Shown piece after piece: positions 8,172-16,024 of a stretch of 64,000 nt of DNA. Position 1 is the first letter of the stretch; every line of letters begins with the position of its first letter. Under the pieces are notes generated by a model, which saw only the letters and a program-made list of their open reading frames with translations, was not told the origin of the DNA and made no database searches. This DNA comes from Aquisediminimonas sp031376385 (lineage in GTDB: Bacteria; Pseudomonadota; Alphaproteobacteria; Sphingomonadales; Sphingomonadaceae): NCBI GenBank assembly GCA_031376385.1, contig JANMDQ010000020.1:1-64000 (forward strand), written 5' to 3'. The position numbers were made by a program, and so were the translations under genes.

Positions 8172-9423
8172 CGCCGTCCCCTTCTTCAGTTTCCGGCTCA
8201 ATCCCGTCTTTCACAACGGTGGAGCGGGACCGCACGACAATCTTATCACCGATTCTCAAACCCTTGATAATCTCCACATAATCCTCGCCTTGCTGACCCA
8301 CTATCACTTTGCGCGCCGCAGGGCGGAATGGGTCGCTGCTCACAACATAGACAACGGGCTGCTTCGGATCAGGCTTCTGATCATCTTCTGACCGGTCACC
8401 CGTGCGCGGGCGGAACCGCAAGGCCGTGGTCGGCGCACGCAACACGTTGGCCTTCTGCCCCGTGATAATCTCCACATTGGCCGTCATGCCGGGAAGCAAT
8501 TTGCCATCAGGATTATCGACATCAAGGATCACCAGATAACTAACGACATTCTGAGTTTCCGTCGCTGCTTTGCGGATTTGGCGAACGGAGGCTTTGAAGG
8601 TCTGGTCGGGGTAGGCATCGACTGTGAAGCGCACAGGCTGATCGCCTTTGATCTGACCAATATCGGCTTCATCCACCGAAGCTTCAACTTGCATTCGCGT
8701 TGTGTCTGCCGCGATTTCGAATAGATTAGGCGTCTGGAAACTGGCCGCAACGGTGGTGCCGGGTTCAACCAGCTTGTTGATGACCACACCTGCGGTCGGC
8801 GCGATAATAGTGGTGCGCCGCAGGTCCAATTGCGCTGAGGTCAGCTCGGCACTGCTTTGAGAAATCTGCGCCCGCGCGCTCGCAATTTGGGCATTGGTGG
8901 TTTTAACCGAAGCGCGCGCGCCGGCCAGTCCGCTCGCCGCCACATCCAACCCAGCTTTCGAGACGAACCCGCCTGCTTCCAAATTCTGACGCCGCCCATA
9001 TTCGCGTTGCTGAATGGCCAAATCAGTTAGCGCCCGCGCCGCGCCTGCCTCGGCTTGCAGGAGCGAAGCCTGCGCCAAGCTCACTTGGGCCTGAGCCTGC
9101 TGCACCCTTGCCTTGATCCGGGTTGGGTCAATTTCAGCCAGCACTTGACCTGCGCTGACTTGGGAATTGAAATCGACATAGACATTGGTGATTTGACCAG
9201 AAACCTCTGCGCCGACCTTGATCGTGTTGAGCGCGCGCAACTTCCCGCTGGCTGTGACTTTGCTGACCACTTCGCCGCGGTCCACCGCTTGGGAGACATA
9301 TTCGTAAGTCGGCTTGGTTGGCTTGAAGATGAAAAACGCCACGAACAGCACAACAAGCCCCAAGCCGATGGAGAGCTTTTTATGCGCCTTTACCCAGTCC
9401 GTCAGCGATGCAACCCAACCCAT
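8152..9423 (-). CDS. MacA-like periplasmic adaptor (HlyD/RND membrane fusion family)
   Basis: 423 residues. One N-terminal membrane anchor (about 17-34), a biotinyl-lipoyl half-motif (VGAEVSGQITNVYVDFNSQV), a long alpha-helical hairpin rich in Ala/Gln (about 105-205), the second lipoyl half (TTIIAPTAGVVINKLVEPGT), and beta-barrel and membrane-proximal domains. It bridges the inner-membrane ABC pump to a TolC-type channel. It is first in the operon with the ATPase and permease. A tolC homologue lies 3.1 kb away on the same strand but is separated by a plus-strand gene. Substrate not predictable. Confidence 0.93.
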   Translation of the reverse strand: MGWVASLTDWVKAHKKLSIGLGLVVLFVAFFIFKPTKPTYEYVSQAVDRGEVVSKVTASGKLRALNTIKVGAEVSGQITNVYVDFNSQVSAGQVLAEIDPTRIKARVQQAQAQVSLAQASLLQAEAGAARALTDLAIQQREYGRRQNLEAGGFVSKAGLDVAASGLAGARASVKTTNAQIASARAQISQSSAELTSAQLDLRRTTIIAPTAGVVINKLVEPGTTVAASFQTPNLFEIAADTTRMQVEASVDEADIGQIKGDQPVRFTVDAYPDQTFKASVRQIRKAATETQNVVSYLVILDVDNPDGKLLPGMTANVEIITGQKANVLRAPTTALRFRPRTGDRSEDDQKPDPKQPVVYVVSSDPFRPAARKVIVGQQGEDYVEIIKGLRIGDKIVVRSRSTVVKDGIEPETEEGDGGGHPSP

Positions 9424-9495
9424 ATGCGACCCCGTTCTGCTTTGATCATGGCCTAACCAGTTACGCCGTCAATCAAAAGCATCATCGACGGGGGT

Positions 9496-10401
9496 TCATC
9501 CGATTTCGATCAACTCCAGATATTCACCAGCAGCGCCAATCACAGTAGCTGAGCGGCGACCGGAATAGACTGGACCGGCTAAGACTTGTGGCGACATAAT
9601 GAAGGGCAAATCAATCGCGTCTAGGCTGTCGATGGCCAATGAAACGAGCGCGTTGCCAGGTGGGAGGCCTCCCGGCGGAGCAATGCGCGGCTTTGCTTGC
9701 GCAGGATAGTCATCCACTTCGACAATCGGCAGCCGCCCCTTTTGCACCATCGTGAGGGAAGATGTGGTGCCAGCAGGCAAACCGAACGCGCCGTTGATCA
9801 TCGTATATTCCAAAGTGTAAGTGTCGCCCTCATCAAAATGCAGATTGTTACAATACCAGGCAACGGTCGCAGCGCGGTCCGGCGTGGCAAGGATCACAAT
9901 GAACATATGATCGACAGGCGAAAGCGCAGGGGGCAGATCGTTGGTCGGCGTGTTCATCCGCGTTTCGTTGAGATAGATCATCTCCTCCCCCCGGCCCAGC
10001 ATCTGCATCGCCACGAAATAGGGCATGGCCGGAATTTCTTTGGGTTCGCCAATGATGCGGAACCCGCTGCCTTCCAACTTCGCGGGCCAGCCAAACGCAT
10101 CTTGCACAGTTATTTCGTAGGAGCCCCAGCCAAAGGTCGTCGTGGGAACGAAATCGGCAGGCAGTGGCTGTTCTATCAGCCGCAAGAAACACGGAGCGCC
10201 GCTGGATGGCTGCAATATCGCCATCGGCGCACCTTCCAGCGATGGCACGCCCCAACTGCCCGCCAGTGCCTTGCTGACGGTGCCGCGTTCGATGACCGGC
10301 AGTCCCAGCCGCCCATGATAATCGGCAAGCGATGCTTCAAGATCAGGTGTTGCAACAACGCCCCCCATGATGCGGCCATGAGTAAGGGGATTAGCGCTCA
10401 T
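9496..10401 (-). CDS. VOC (glyoxalase/bleomycin-resistance) superfamily protein
   Basis: 301 residues containing two VOC-like modules: one at about 10-115 (VVATPDLEASLADYHGRLGL) and one at about 140-290 (VDHMFIVILATPDRAATVAW). Members include ring-cleaving dioxygenases, methylmalonyl-CoA epimerase and lyases. The exact reaction cannot be read from sequence. It is the last gene of the minus-strand catabolic operon and overlaps the hydratase gene by ATGA. Placed here, an isomerase or epimerase acting on an acyl-CoA, or an extradiol-type oxygenase, would fit; this is inference. Confidence 0.8.
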   Translation of the reverse strand: MSANPLTHGRIMGGVVATPDLEASLADYHGRLGLPVIERGTVSKALAGSWGVPSLEGAPMAILQPSSGAPCFLRLIEQPLPADFVPTTTFGWGSYEITVQDAFGWPAKLEGSGFRIIGEPKEIPAMPYFVAMQMLGRGEEMIYLNETRMNTPTNDLPPALSPVDHMFIVILATPDRAATVAWYCNNLHFDEGDTYTLEYTMINGAFGLPAGTTSSLTMVQKGRLPIVEVDDYPAQAKPRIAPPGGLPPGNALVSLAIDSLDAIDLPFIMSPQVLAGPVYSGRRSATVIGAAGEYLELIEIG

Positions 10402-11150
10402 CCGAAATCTGCCTTTCGTTTTTCCACAAAGGCCCGCGTGCCTTCGTCAAAATCTGGTAAGGTAAACGCCTGCGCAAACGCGGCGAGTGTTTCTGCATCA
10501 TCGGCGGCCTGACCGTCCAAGATGCGGCGAACAAAGCCTTTGATGCCGTGCGTGCTATGGGCGGACGCGCCGGAGATGATCTGGGCGAGGTCATCGGCAT
10601 CGTCCCCCAAAATCTCAATCAAGCCAATCCGTAGAGCTTCCTCAGCGGGCAGAAGCGCGCCAGTGAACAACATCCGTTTCGCGTGACCCGGCCCCACCAG
10701 ATCAACCAGCAGTTTGGTGTCGTGCAGCGGATAGACAAGGCCCAATTTAGCAGGCGTAATTCCAAACCGCGACTGCGGTGTGGAGACGCGAATATCGCAT
10801 GCGAGCGCGAGGCCGCAGCCGCCGCCAACGCAGTCGCCATCGACAAAAGCAATCACTGGCTTGGCTGCGCGGGTCAGTTTATATTGCGCAGCGTTGATGG
10901 CCGCCTGATTGGCGGCGCGCCAATCTGCATCATCTTTGTTTGCGAGCAGTTCGCCAATGTCCGCACCAGCGCAGAACATGCCGGGCGTTGAGGAGGCAAG
11001 GATGATGACGCGGACGGCCGAGTCAGCAACAGCCTCTGCCACCAACAGCGGCACTTGCAGCCACATCGCTTGGTTAAACGCATTGCGCTTTTCCGGGCGG
11101 TCAATGAGGATGCGAGCGATGGCTCCATCGCGTTCGAGGCGCAGTGTCAC
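10398..11150 (-). CDS. Enoyl-CoA hydratase/isomerase (crotonase) family protein
   Basis: 250 residues with crotonase features: N-terminal IDRPEKRNAFNQAM, the oxyanion-hole segment GMFCAGADIGELL, then VDGDCVGGGCGLALACDIRVS and FGITPAKLGLVYP. The C-terminal RAFVEKRKADF motif is usual for the family. It hydrates or isomerises an unsaturated acyl-CoA in a beta-oxidation-like route. It starts at a GTG overlapping the stop of the deacetylase gene (GTGA), so it is translationally coupled. The usual second catalytic Glu position appears to be replaced in TPAKLG, so it may be an isomerase, hydrolase or other crotonase subtype. Confidence 0.88.
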   Translation of the reverse strand: MTLRLERDGAIARILIDRPEKRNAFNQAMWLQVPLLVAEAVADSAVRVIILASSTPGMFCAGADIGELLANKDDADWRAANQAAINAAQYKLTRAAKPVIAFVDGDCVGGGCGLALACDIRVSTPQSRFGITPAKLGLVYPLHDTKLLVDLVGPGHAKRMLFTGALLPAEEALRIGLIEILGDDADDLAQIISGASAHSTHGIKGFVRRILDGQAADDAETLAAFAQAFTLPDFDEGTRAFVEKRKADFG

Positions 11151-12013
11151 GGCTTATCCACCACAGCCAAATGATCCGCGATCGCGCGCCTTGTGGTCAC
11201 CCAGACCCCGTCATGCGCGCGGACGTGGCGGAAAAATTCCTCCAGCGCCCATATCCGCCCCGGCCTGCCTATGATCCGCAAATGAAGGCCCAGCGACATC
11301 ATCTTGCTGTGTCCTTCCTCCCCTTCGCGGTAAATCTGATCGAAATTGCGTTTCGCATAGGCCAGCCACTGATCCGGCGTCATCGCCGGGTCTGTCCACA
11401 TTTTCATGTCATTATTGTCAAGCTGATAGGGCACAATGGCAATCGGTTTTCCCGGCACCGTTTCACGGTCCCAGAAAGGCACGTCGCCGGAATAATTATC
11501 CATATGATAAGTGAAGCGTTCCTCGATCAGGAGGCGACGAGTGTTGTCCGTGTGAAAATAACGAGACAGCCAGCCGTACGGGCGAACGCCTACGCTCTTT
11601 TCAATGGAGGCCACGGCTTTGCGGATAAACTCCCGCTCCGCTGCTTCATCCATCTTGAATTGATGCACCCAGCGATATCCGTGGCTGACCGGTTCATGGC
11701 CCAATTCAGCAATCGCCTCAGCGATTTCAGGATGCGTCTCAAGGCTCATCGCCGCAACGGTCCAGCTCGCCATGATGTCATAAGCCTTGAGCAGTTTTAC
11801 AATGCGCGGTGCGCCTGCCTTGATGCCGTAGAGATAGTTGCTTTCATTGCCGTAATTGCGAATGGGCGATTTGATATGGATGCCCAGCTCGTCGACTGGC
11901 TCCATCCCCCGGTCCCCGCGCGCGACAGTCATCTCGCTGCCTTCTTCGACATTCACGACAATGCTCAGCGCCATTTTCGCTCCGCCGGGCCAGTCGATAT
12001 GTTCTTCTTTCAT
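11147..12013 (-). CDS. Polysaccharide deacetylase family protein, PuuE/cyclic-imide-hydrolase type
   Basis: 288 residues of the NodB-like fold subclass typified by PuuE allantoinase and peptidoglycan deacetylases. Visible are ALSIVVNVEEGSE near the N-terminus, ASWTVAAMSLETHPE, the metal-ligand segment HEPVSHGYRW and the late LGLHLRIIGRPGRI. This subclass hydrolyses amides (allantoin, cyclic imides) rather than cell-wall sugars, and there is no signal peptide, so a cytoplasmic catabolic role fits. It is separated from the upstream SDR gene by a 138-bp palindromic repeat block but is otherwise part of the same minus-strand run. Confidence 0.85.
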   Translation of the reverse strand: MKEEHIDWPGGAKMALSIVVNVEEGSEMTVARGDRGMEPVDELGIHIKSPIRNYGNESNYLYGIKAGAPRIVKLLKAYDIMASWTVAAMSLETHPEIAEAIAELGHEPVSHGYRWVHQFKMDEAAEREFIRKAVASIEKSVGVRPYGWLSRYFHTDNTRRLLIEERFTYHMDNYSGDVPFWDRETVPGKPIAIVPYQLDNNDMKMWTDPAMTPDQWLAYAKRNFDQIYREGEEGHSKMMSLGLHLRIIGRPGRIWALEEFFRHVRAHDGVWVTTRRAIADHLAVVDKP

Positions 12014-12019
12014 TGTCTT

Positions 12020-12157
12020 GCTCCCCCCTCTCCCTCAAGGGGAGAGGATACGTAAACTAAGCGGCTTGCCCGCCTAGTCGAAGTTGGAGAGGGCCTGACC
12101 ACCCCCTCTCCCTGCCTGCTCCGCAGGCTGTCCCTCTCCCCTTAAAGGGAGAGGGAT
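12020..12157. repeat. Type B palindromic repeat block inside the operon
   Basis: Three CTCTCCCC/GGGAGAGG modules (about 12024-12050, 12102-12117 and 12131-12153), including the hairpin CTCCCTCAAGGGGAGAGG. It is related to the element inside valS and the block at 18027-18172. It separates two co-directional genes and could form mRNA hairpins that modulate processing. Confidence 0.8.
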
Positions 12158-12158
12158 T

Positions 12159-12956
12159 CTAATGCATCTCTTCCCCGCCGCTCACGTTGATGGCTTCGCC
12201 CGTGATATAGGCTGCATCATCGCTGGCCAACCACGCGCAGGTTGCGGCAGTATCAGTCGCCAGCCCCGGACGTCCCATGGGGTTTTTGCGCGCCATGTTG
12301 TCGAGATAAGCGGCGACGCTCTCAAAACCGAGCAGTTTAGAAAAATACTCATTCTGCTCTGATCCCAAACCCGTTGTCACATGGTTGGGGCAAACGGCAT
12401 TAACCGTTATCCCGTATTGGCCGAGTTCAACTGCGTTGGACCGGGTGAGACCAATCATCCCGTGCTTTGATGAGCAGTAACTGGCCATATGCGGAAAACC
12501 GGATTTTGCAGCTTGGCTGGCGATGTTGATAATCCGACCTCCGCTCCCCGCTGCCACCATCGCTTTGGCGGCGGCCTGAGTGCAGTAGAAGGCGCCTGAC
12601 AGGTTCACGCCGATTACTGTATCCCAATCTTTGGGATCAACCTCCAACAGCGGCTTCATCATGAAACCAATGCCGGCGTTATTGACCAATATATCTATGG
12701 CGCCAAAGGTTGATACCGCGCCGTCAATGAGGGCCTGACACTCCACAACCTTTCCAACATTGCAGTCGATGACCGCAACTTTTCCGCCGCGGGAGCGCAG
12801 CTCAGCCGCCACGCCTTCCACTTCGGGCGTTGTGACCAGATCAGACACCACGCAGTTCGCCCCCTCATCGGCAAAGCGGCGCAAGATCGCTTGCCCCAGT
12901 CCCTTTTCGCGGCCTGAGCCGGTGACGACGACGGTTTTGCCAACGAAGCGGCCCAT
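12159..12956 (-). CDS. Short-chain dehydrogenase/reductase
   Basis: 265 residues, classical SDR: cofactor motif TGSGREKGLGQA, NNAGIG, catalytic Tyr-Lys in YCSSKHGM with a Ser in IINIAS, and the C-terminal ITGEAINVSGGEEMH. It oxidises or reduces a hydroxyl or keto group with NAD(P). The insertion between TG and GxG (SGREK) differs slightly from the commonest TGxxxGIG pattern. It is in the operon with the HapK-like gene, overlapping by one base (TGATG). Likely a 3-hydroxyacyl-CoA or alcohol dehydrogenase, but the substrate is unknown. Confidence 0.92.
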   Translation of the reverse strand: MGRFVGKTVVVTGSGREKGLGQAILRRFADEGANCVVSDLVTTPEVEGVAAELRSRGGKVAVIDCNVGKVVECQALIDGAVSTFGAIDILVNNAGIGFMMKPLLEVDPKDWDTVIGVNLSGAFYCTQAAAKAMVAAGSGGRIINIASQAAKSGFPHMASYCSSKHGMIGLTRSNAVELGQYGITVNAVCPNHVTTGLGSEQNEYFSKLLGFESVAAYLDNMARKNPMGRPGLATDTAATCAWLASDDAAYITGEAINVSGGEEMH

Positions 12957-13261
12957 CAGAGATCTTCTGTCAGAATGAACTGCGGATTATCTGCAAAATC
13001 GCCGAAGGCCGATGCCACTGCCTGAAATTCTGGCGTAGAGATTTCGGCCACAAAGGGATCCATTCCGTGAATGTCGATCACCTCGACATATTGGTAAGGC
13101 GGCGTCGCATCTGACCCGAACATGCCCGTCGATTTGTGCACGGTGAAGGCTTTCACAGATGATAACGCGTTGACGCCGGGAATATCAGACCCGCGCGCCC
13201 AAGCTTCATATGCCGCTGGATCAACGCCATCCTTCAAATTGAAAATCACGATAATGCGCAT
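12956..13261 (-). CDS. HapK/REDY-like small protein (dimeric alpha-beta barrel type)
   Basis: 101 residues, starting MRIIVIFNLKDGVDPAAYEAW, with VKAFTVHKSTGMF and YVEVIDIHGMDPF. The pattern resembles the REDY-like HapK family and the EthD/DABB ferredoxin-like fold. HapK is known from a prodigiosin cluster, but most relatives sit in catabolic clusters with no assigned reaction. A strong AAGGAGAG site precedes the ATG at 13261. It lies between the CoA ligase and the SDR, 12 bases and -1 base away respectively. Confidence 0.78.
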   Translation of the reverse strand: MRIIVIFNLKDGVDPAAYEAWARGSDIPGVNALSSVKAFTVHKSTGMFGSDATPPYQYVEVIDIHGMDPFVAEISTPEFQAVASAFGDFADNPQFILTEDL

Positions 13262-13273
13262 AGTCTCTCTCCT

Positions 13274-14641
13274 TCAAAGTCCACGTTCATCAATCAGACG
13301 GATTGGTTTCTGCCGCACATCAATCTGCGTCAAGGGCGCGGTCTCCCCCGGAGCGCACAAAGCGACAGATACTTCAACACCCAACCCCTGACGCAGGAAC
13401 GCTGCAAGTTGCCCAGCATCAGTTCCGCCCCGGCTTTCGAGTGTCACGACCATATCATCGCGCTGCGTCACCCCGTCGCGCGTGACGGTGCAGACATATT
13501 CGCCAGTCAGATCAGGCCGATTTTCAATGAGCGAGGCAATGGCGTGCGGAAAGAGGTTGATCCCGCGAAGCTTCACCATATTATCACTGCGGCCTTTGAA
13601 GCCCGTGATGCGCTTGAACGCGATGTCTCCGCGCCCTGCCATTTCTTGCGTAATGTCATGCGTGTTGAACCGGATGCACGGCGCGATGTCATCCTTATAC
13701 AGGCACGTCACGACCATATCGCCAGTCTCCCCCGGCGCGATGGGAGCACCATCATCGACGCCAAGCAGTTCGAGATATTGCGCATCCTCCCAAACATAAA
13801 GCCCGTCACGTTCGGGCCCTTCGCCTGCAATGGAGCCTGTGTCGCCGACGCCGTACCAATCAAAAGCCTTTGCCCCGTGCCATGCCGCTTCGGTGGAGGC
13901 GCGGTCTTCGGTTCCCAAATGGCCGATAATCATTTTCAGGTTGATGCGGTCAAACATTTTTTCAGCTTCGGCCACTTCGGCCAGTTTACGGATATAATCG
14001 ACGAAGCCAACCATCACCGTGACGCCAAAGTCTGCCATCAGATTGACCTGATTGATCGACCGCGTTTCTATGCCTGTCCCTGCTGAGAGGAATAACGAAT
14101 TGGTAAAATGCGTGACCGCTTCACGGATGTAATGGCCGCCGTTGATCATCCCGTGGCCATAGACGGATTGGATCACGTCGCTGGGCTGCAGCCCCATCCA
14201 CCGGTACATACGGCCTACAAGCAAGTTGCCAACCTCGCGTCCTTTCGGACCGAACAACAGCGTTTGCGGGCGGCCTGTGGTGCCTGACGTGGTGTGGAGA
14301 ATCGCAGGTGGACGGTCTGCACCGCCGAGCCCTGCGAAGTCACCATAAGGCGGGTAATCTGCGATGGACGCCATCAGGTCAGTCTTGTCATAAACGGGCA
14401 GCTTTATGATATCTGCAAGGCCGCGGATATCGCCGGGTTCGATCCCTTTGGCCGACCACAGCCGTTTGTAGAAGGGCACCTGCCAACCGCGCGCCATCAG
14501 TTTCACGAACTGCGCATTTTGGATCGCGAACAGCTCGTCGCGGCTCATCGCTGTGTAGCGCGCCGTGAAAGCGTCGCCGATTGGATAATCTGCGAGCATC
14601 TGCCTTGCATCAAGGGCCTGAAAATAGGTCGGGAAAGTCAT
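13274..14641 (-). CDS. PaaK-like CoA ligase (phenylacetate-CoA ligase family)
   Basis: 455 residues, adenylate-forming enzyme. Motifs: the ATP loop HTTSGTTGRPQTLLFG, the YGVGDTGSIAGEGPERDGLY adenylation region, and the C-terminal FKGRSDNMVKLRGINLFP hinge. Members activate aromatic or other carboxylates as acyl-AMP then acyl-CoA in the cytoplasm. It is the likely entry step of the operon that also encodes a hydratase, an SDR and two MmgE/PrpD proteins. The acid it activates cannot be told from sequence; phenylacetate itself is unlikely, as no paaABCDE genes are nearby. Confidence 0.9.
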   Translation of the reverse strand: MTFPTYFQALDARQMLADYPIGDAFTARYTAMSRDELFAIQNAQFVKLMARGWQVPFYKRLWSAKGIEPGDIRGLADIIKLPVYDKTDLMASIADYPPYGDFAGLGGADRPPAILHTTSGTTGRPQTLLFGPKGREVGNLLVGRMYRWMGLQPSDVIQSVYGHGMINGGHYIREAVTHFTNSLFLSAGTGIETRSINQVNLMADFGVTVMVGFVDYIRKLAEVAEAEKMFDRINLKMIIGHLGTEDRASTEAAWHGAKAFDWYGVGDTGSIAGEGPERDGLYVWEDAQYLELLGVDDGAPIAPGETGDMVVTCLYKDDIAPCIRFNTHDITQEMAGRGDIAFKRITGFKGRSDNMVKLRGINLFPHAIASLIENRPDLTGEYVCTVTRDGVTQRDDMVVTLESRGGTDAGQLAAFLRQGLGVEVSVALCAPGETAPLTQIDVRQKPIRLIDERGL

Positions 14642-14656
14642 TGAGGCTCCATATGG

Positions 14657-16024
14657 TCACACTTCCCGTTCGTCTCGAGCATAGTCGAGAGATGGCGAGC
14701 GCACCCCTGTCTCGACTTGGCTCGACACGAACGGGTTGGGGTTGCAAAAATATCGGACTGGGTCGTCAAACAAGCGGCGGTCAACAGTCGCGGCCAGAAG
14801 CTCGCAGAGATCGCGTTTTTGGGCTGATTGGGCGCTGTTCATCGGCGCGTCTGGGCTGCCCAGCGTGTTGGGGATGCCGATCTGCTGCGTGGTGCCATCC
14901 GCATATCGTATCTCCAGCCGCTGCGGCGAAAGGGCGTTAAGATCGGGATTGGCGTCAATTACAATTTCCACCTGCGCCGCGATGTCGCGGATCAGCGGAT
15001 CATGGAATGTCTCCGCCGTAAAGCGGCGCGGGTCAATGCGGCCATCGCGCAGCATCAGCGCCACGAGCAAAGGCAGGCAGAGCCGCGCATAGACTGGCGT
15101 CATGTCAGACTTGAACGGACGCCCGACCAGCCGCGCAATTAGGGGAGGCACATGGGCGATGATCGCTGTGATTGTCCGGCCACTCTCCCGCACATCCGCC
15201 AGCGCGCCCAGCACGGCATGGCTCGCGCGGCCCGACGGGTAGGGCTTGGTGCTGATCTCGCTGATCCGCCACACGGTACCCAAATCGCGCGTATAGCGTG
15301 ACAGATCACCGGTATCGAACAGAGCCATATAGCCAAATGGTCCTTCAAGTGCGTCATGCGGGCCAGTGAGGCCGTGCTTCACCAGATCAACCACATGCAC
15401 GGCAGCGCGCGCCGCATTGGCGATTTGCAGCGGCAGCGCGATGGAGCCTTCCAAATGCGCCTGCATCGTGCCTGCGACATGACTGTGTGCGAGGCCAAGA
15501 ACATCTGCGAACTGCGCGCGGCTCAACCCTTCAATCCGCGCCACCGCCAGCGCTGCCCCCATCAGGCCAGCCGTCGCCGGGCGAAAAAAGCTGAGCGGCG
15601 TGTCAGCGGCAATGCCCAGCCCACTTGCCACGTCAACACCAACGGCAAGTGCCGTCAGCGCCTCATCCGCATCGCACCCGCCGCGACGGTCAATCACCGC
15701 CTGAAGTGCGGCTGTGACCACCGACAGCGCATGAACCACCGCTGCTTCATGCACAGCATCCCATTCAAGGCAGTGGATGTGGAACCCGTTGACATAGGCC
15801 GCCGAAGTCGCAGGCATCCGGTCAGCGAGCCCGAATATTCGCGCCTCACTCCCCTGCCCCCAAAGCCGCGCCGTCGCCCGCACGCCTTCTGCTCCCGGTG
15901 CGGTTGATCCAGCAGCCCCGACGGCGAGCGTATCACCAAGCAGCCGTTCCGCATCCGAACGAACCTGCGCAGGCAGAATATGCGCAGCCGCCGCAAAATC
16001 AAGGAGGTCAGTGGTGGCGCTCAT
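14657..16024 (-). CDS. MmgE/PrpD family protein (second of a tandem pair)
   Basis: 455 residues; MmgE/PrpD fold (2-methylcitrate dehydratase, cis-aconitate decarboxylase, iminodisuccinate epimerase). Typical features: AAYVNGFHIHCLEWDAVHEA near residue 85, VGVDVASGLGIA, and the STKPYPSGRASHAVLGAL segment. The ATG at 16024 overlaps the stop of the upstream paralogue (ATGA), so the TTG at 16033 is not needed. The last ~25 residues (FVSSQVETGVRSPSL, YARDEREV) are encoded by a palindromic repeat at 14665-14735 and are probably not part of the ancestral protein. Possible roles are dehydratase, decarboxylase or racemase. Confidence 0.9.
   Translation of the reverse strand: MSATTDLLDFAAAAHILPAQVRSDAERLLGDTLAVGAAGSTAPGAEGVRATARLWGQGSEARIFGLADRMPATSAAYVNGFHIHCLEWDAVHEAAVVHALSVVTAALQAVIDRRGGCDADEALTALAVGVDVASGLGIAADTPLSFFRPATAGLMGAALAVARIEGLSRAQFADVLGLAHSHVAGTMQAHLEGSIALPLQIANAARAAVHVVDLVKHGLTGPHDALEGPFGYMALFDTGDLSRYTRDLGTVWRISEISTKPYPSGRASHAVLGALADVRESGRTITAIIAHVPPLIARLVGRPFKSDMTPVYARLCLPLLVALMLRDGRIDPRRFTAETFHDPLIRDIAAQVEIVIDANPDLNALSPQRLEIRYADGTTQQIGIPNTLGSPDAPMNSAQSAQKRDLCELLAATVDRRLFDDPVRYFCNPNPFVSSQVETGVRSPSLDYARDEREV
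14665..14735. repeat. Palindromic repeat forming the C-terminus of an MmgE/PrpD gene
   Basis: CCCGTTCGTCTCGAGC at 14665-14680 pairs with GCTCGACACGAACGGG at 14720-14735 (15 of 16). An inner CTCGAG/GTCGAG pair adds to the stem. The whole element lies just inside the reading frame before its TGA. Confidence 0.8.
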
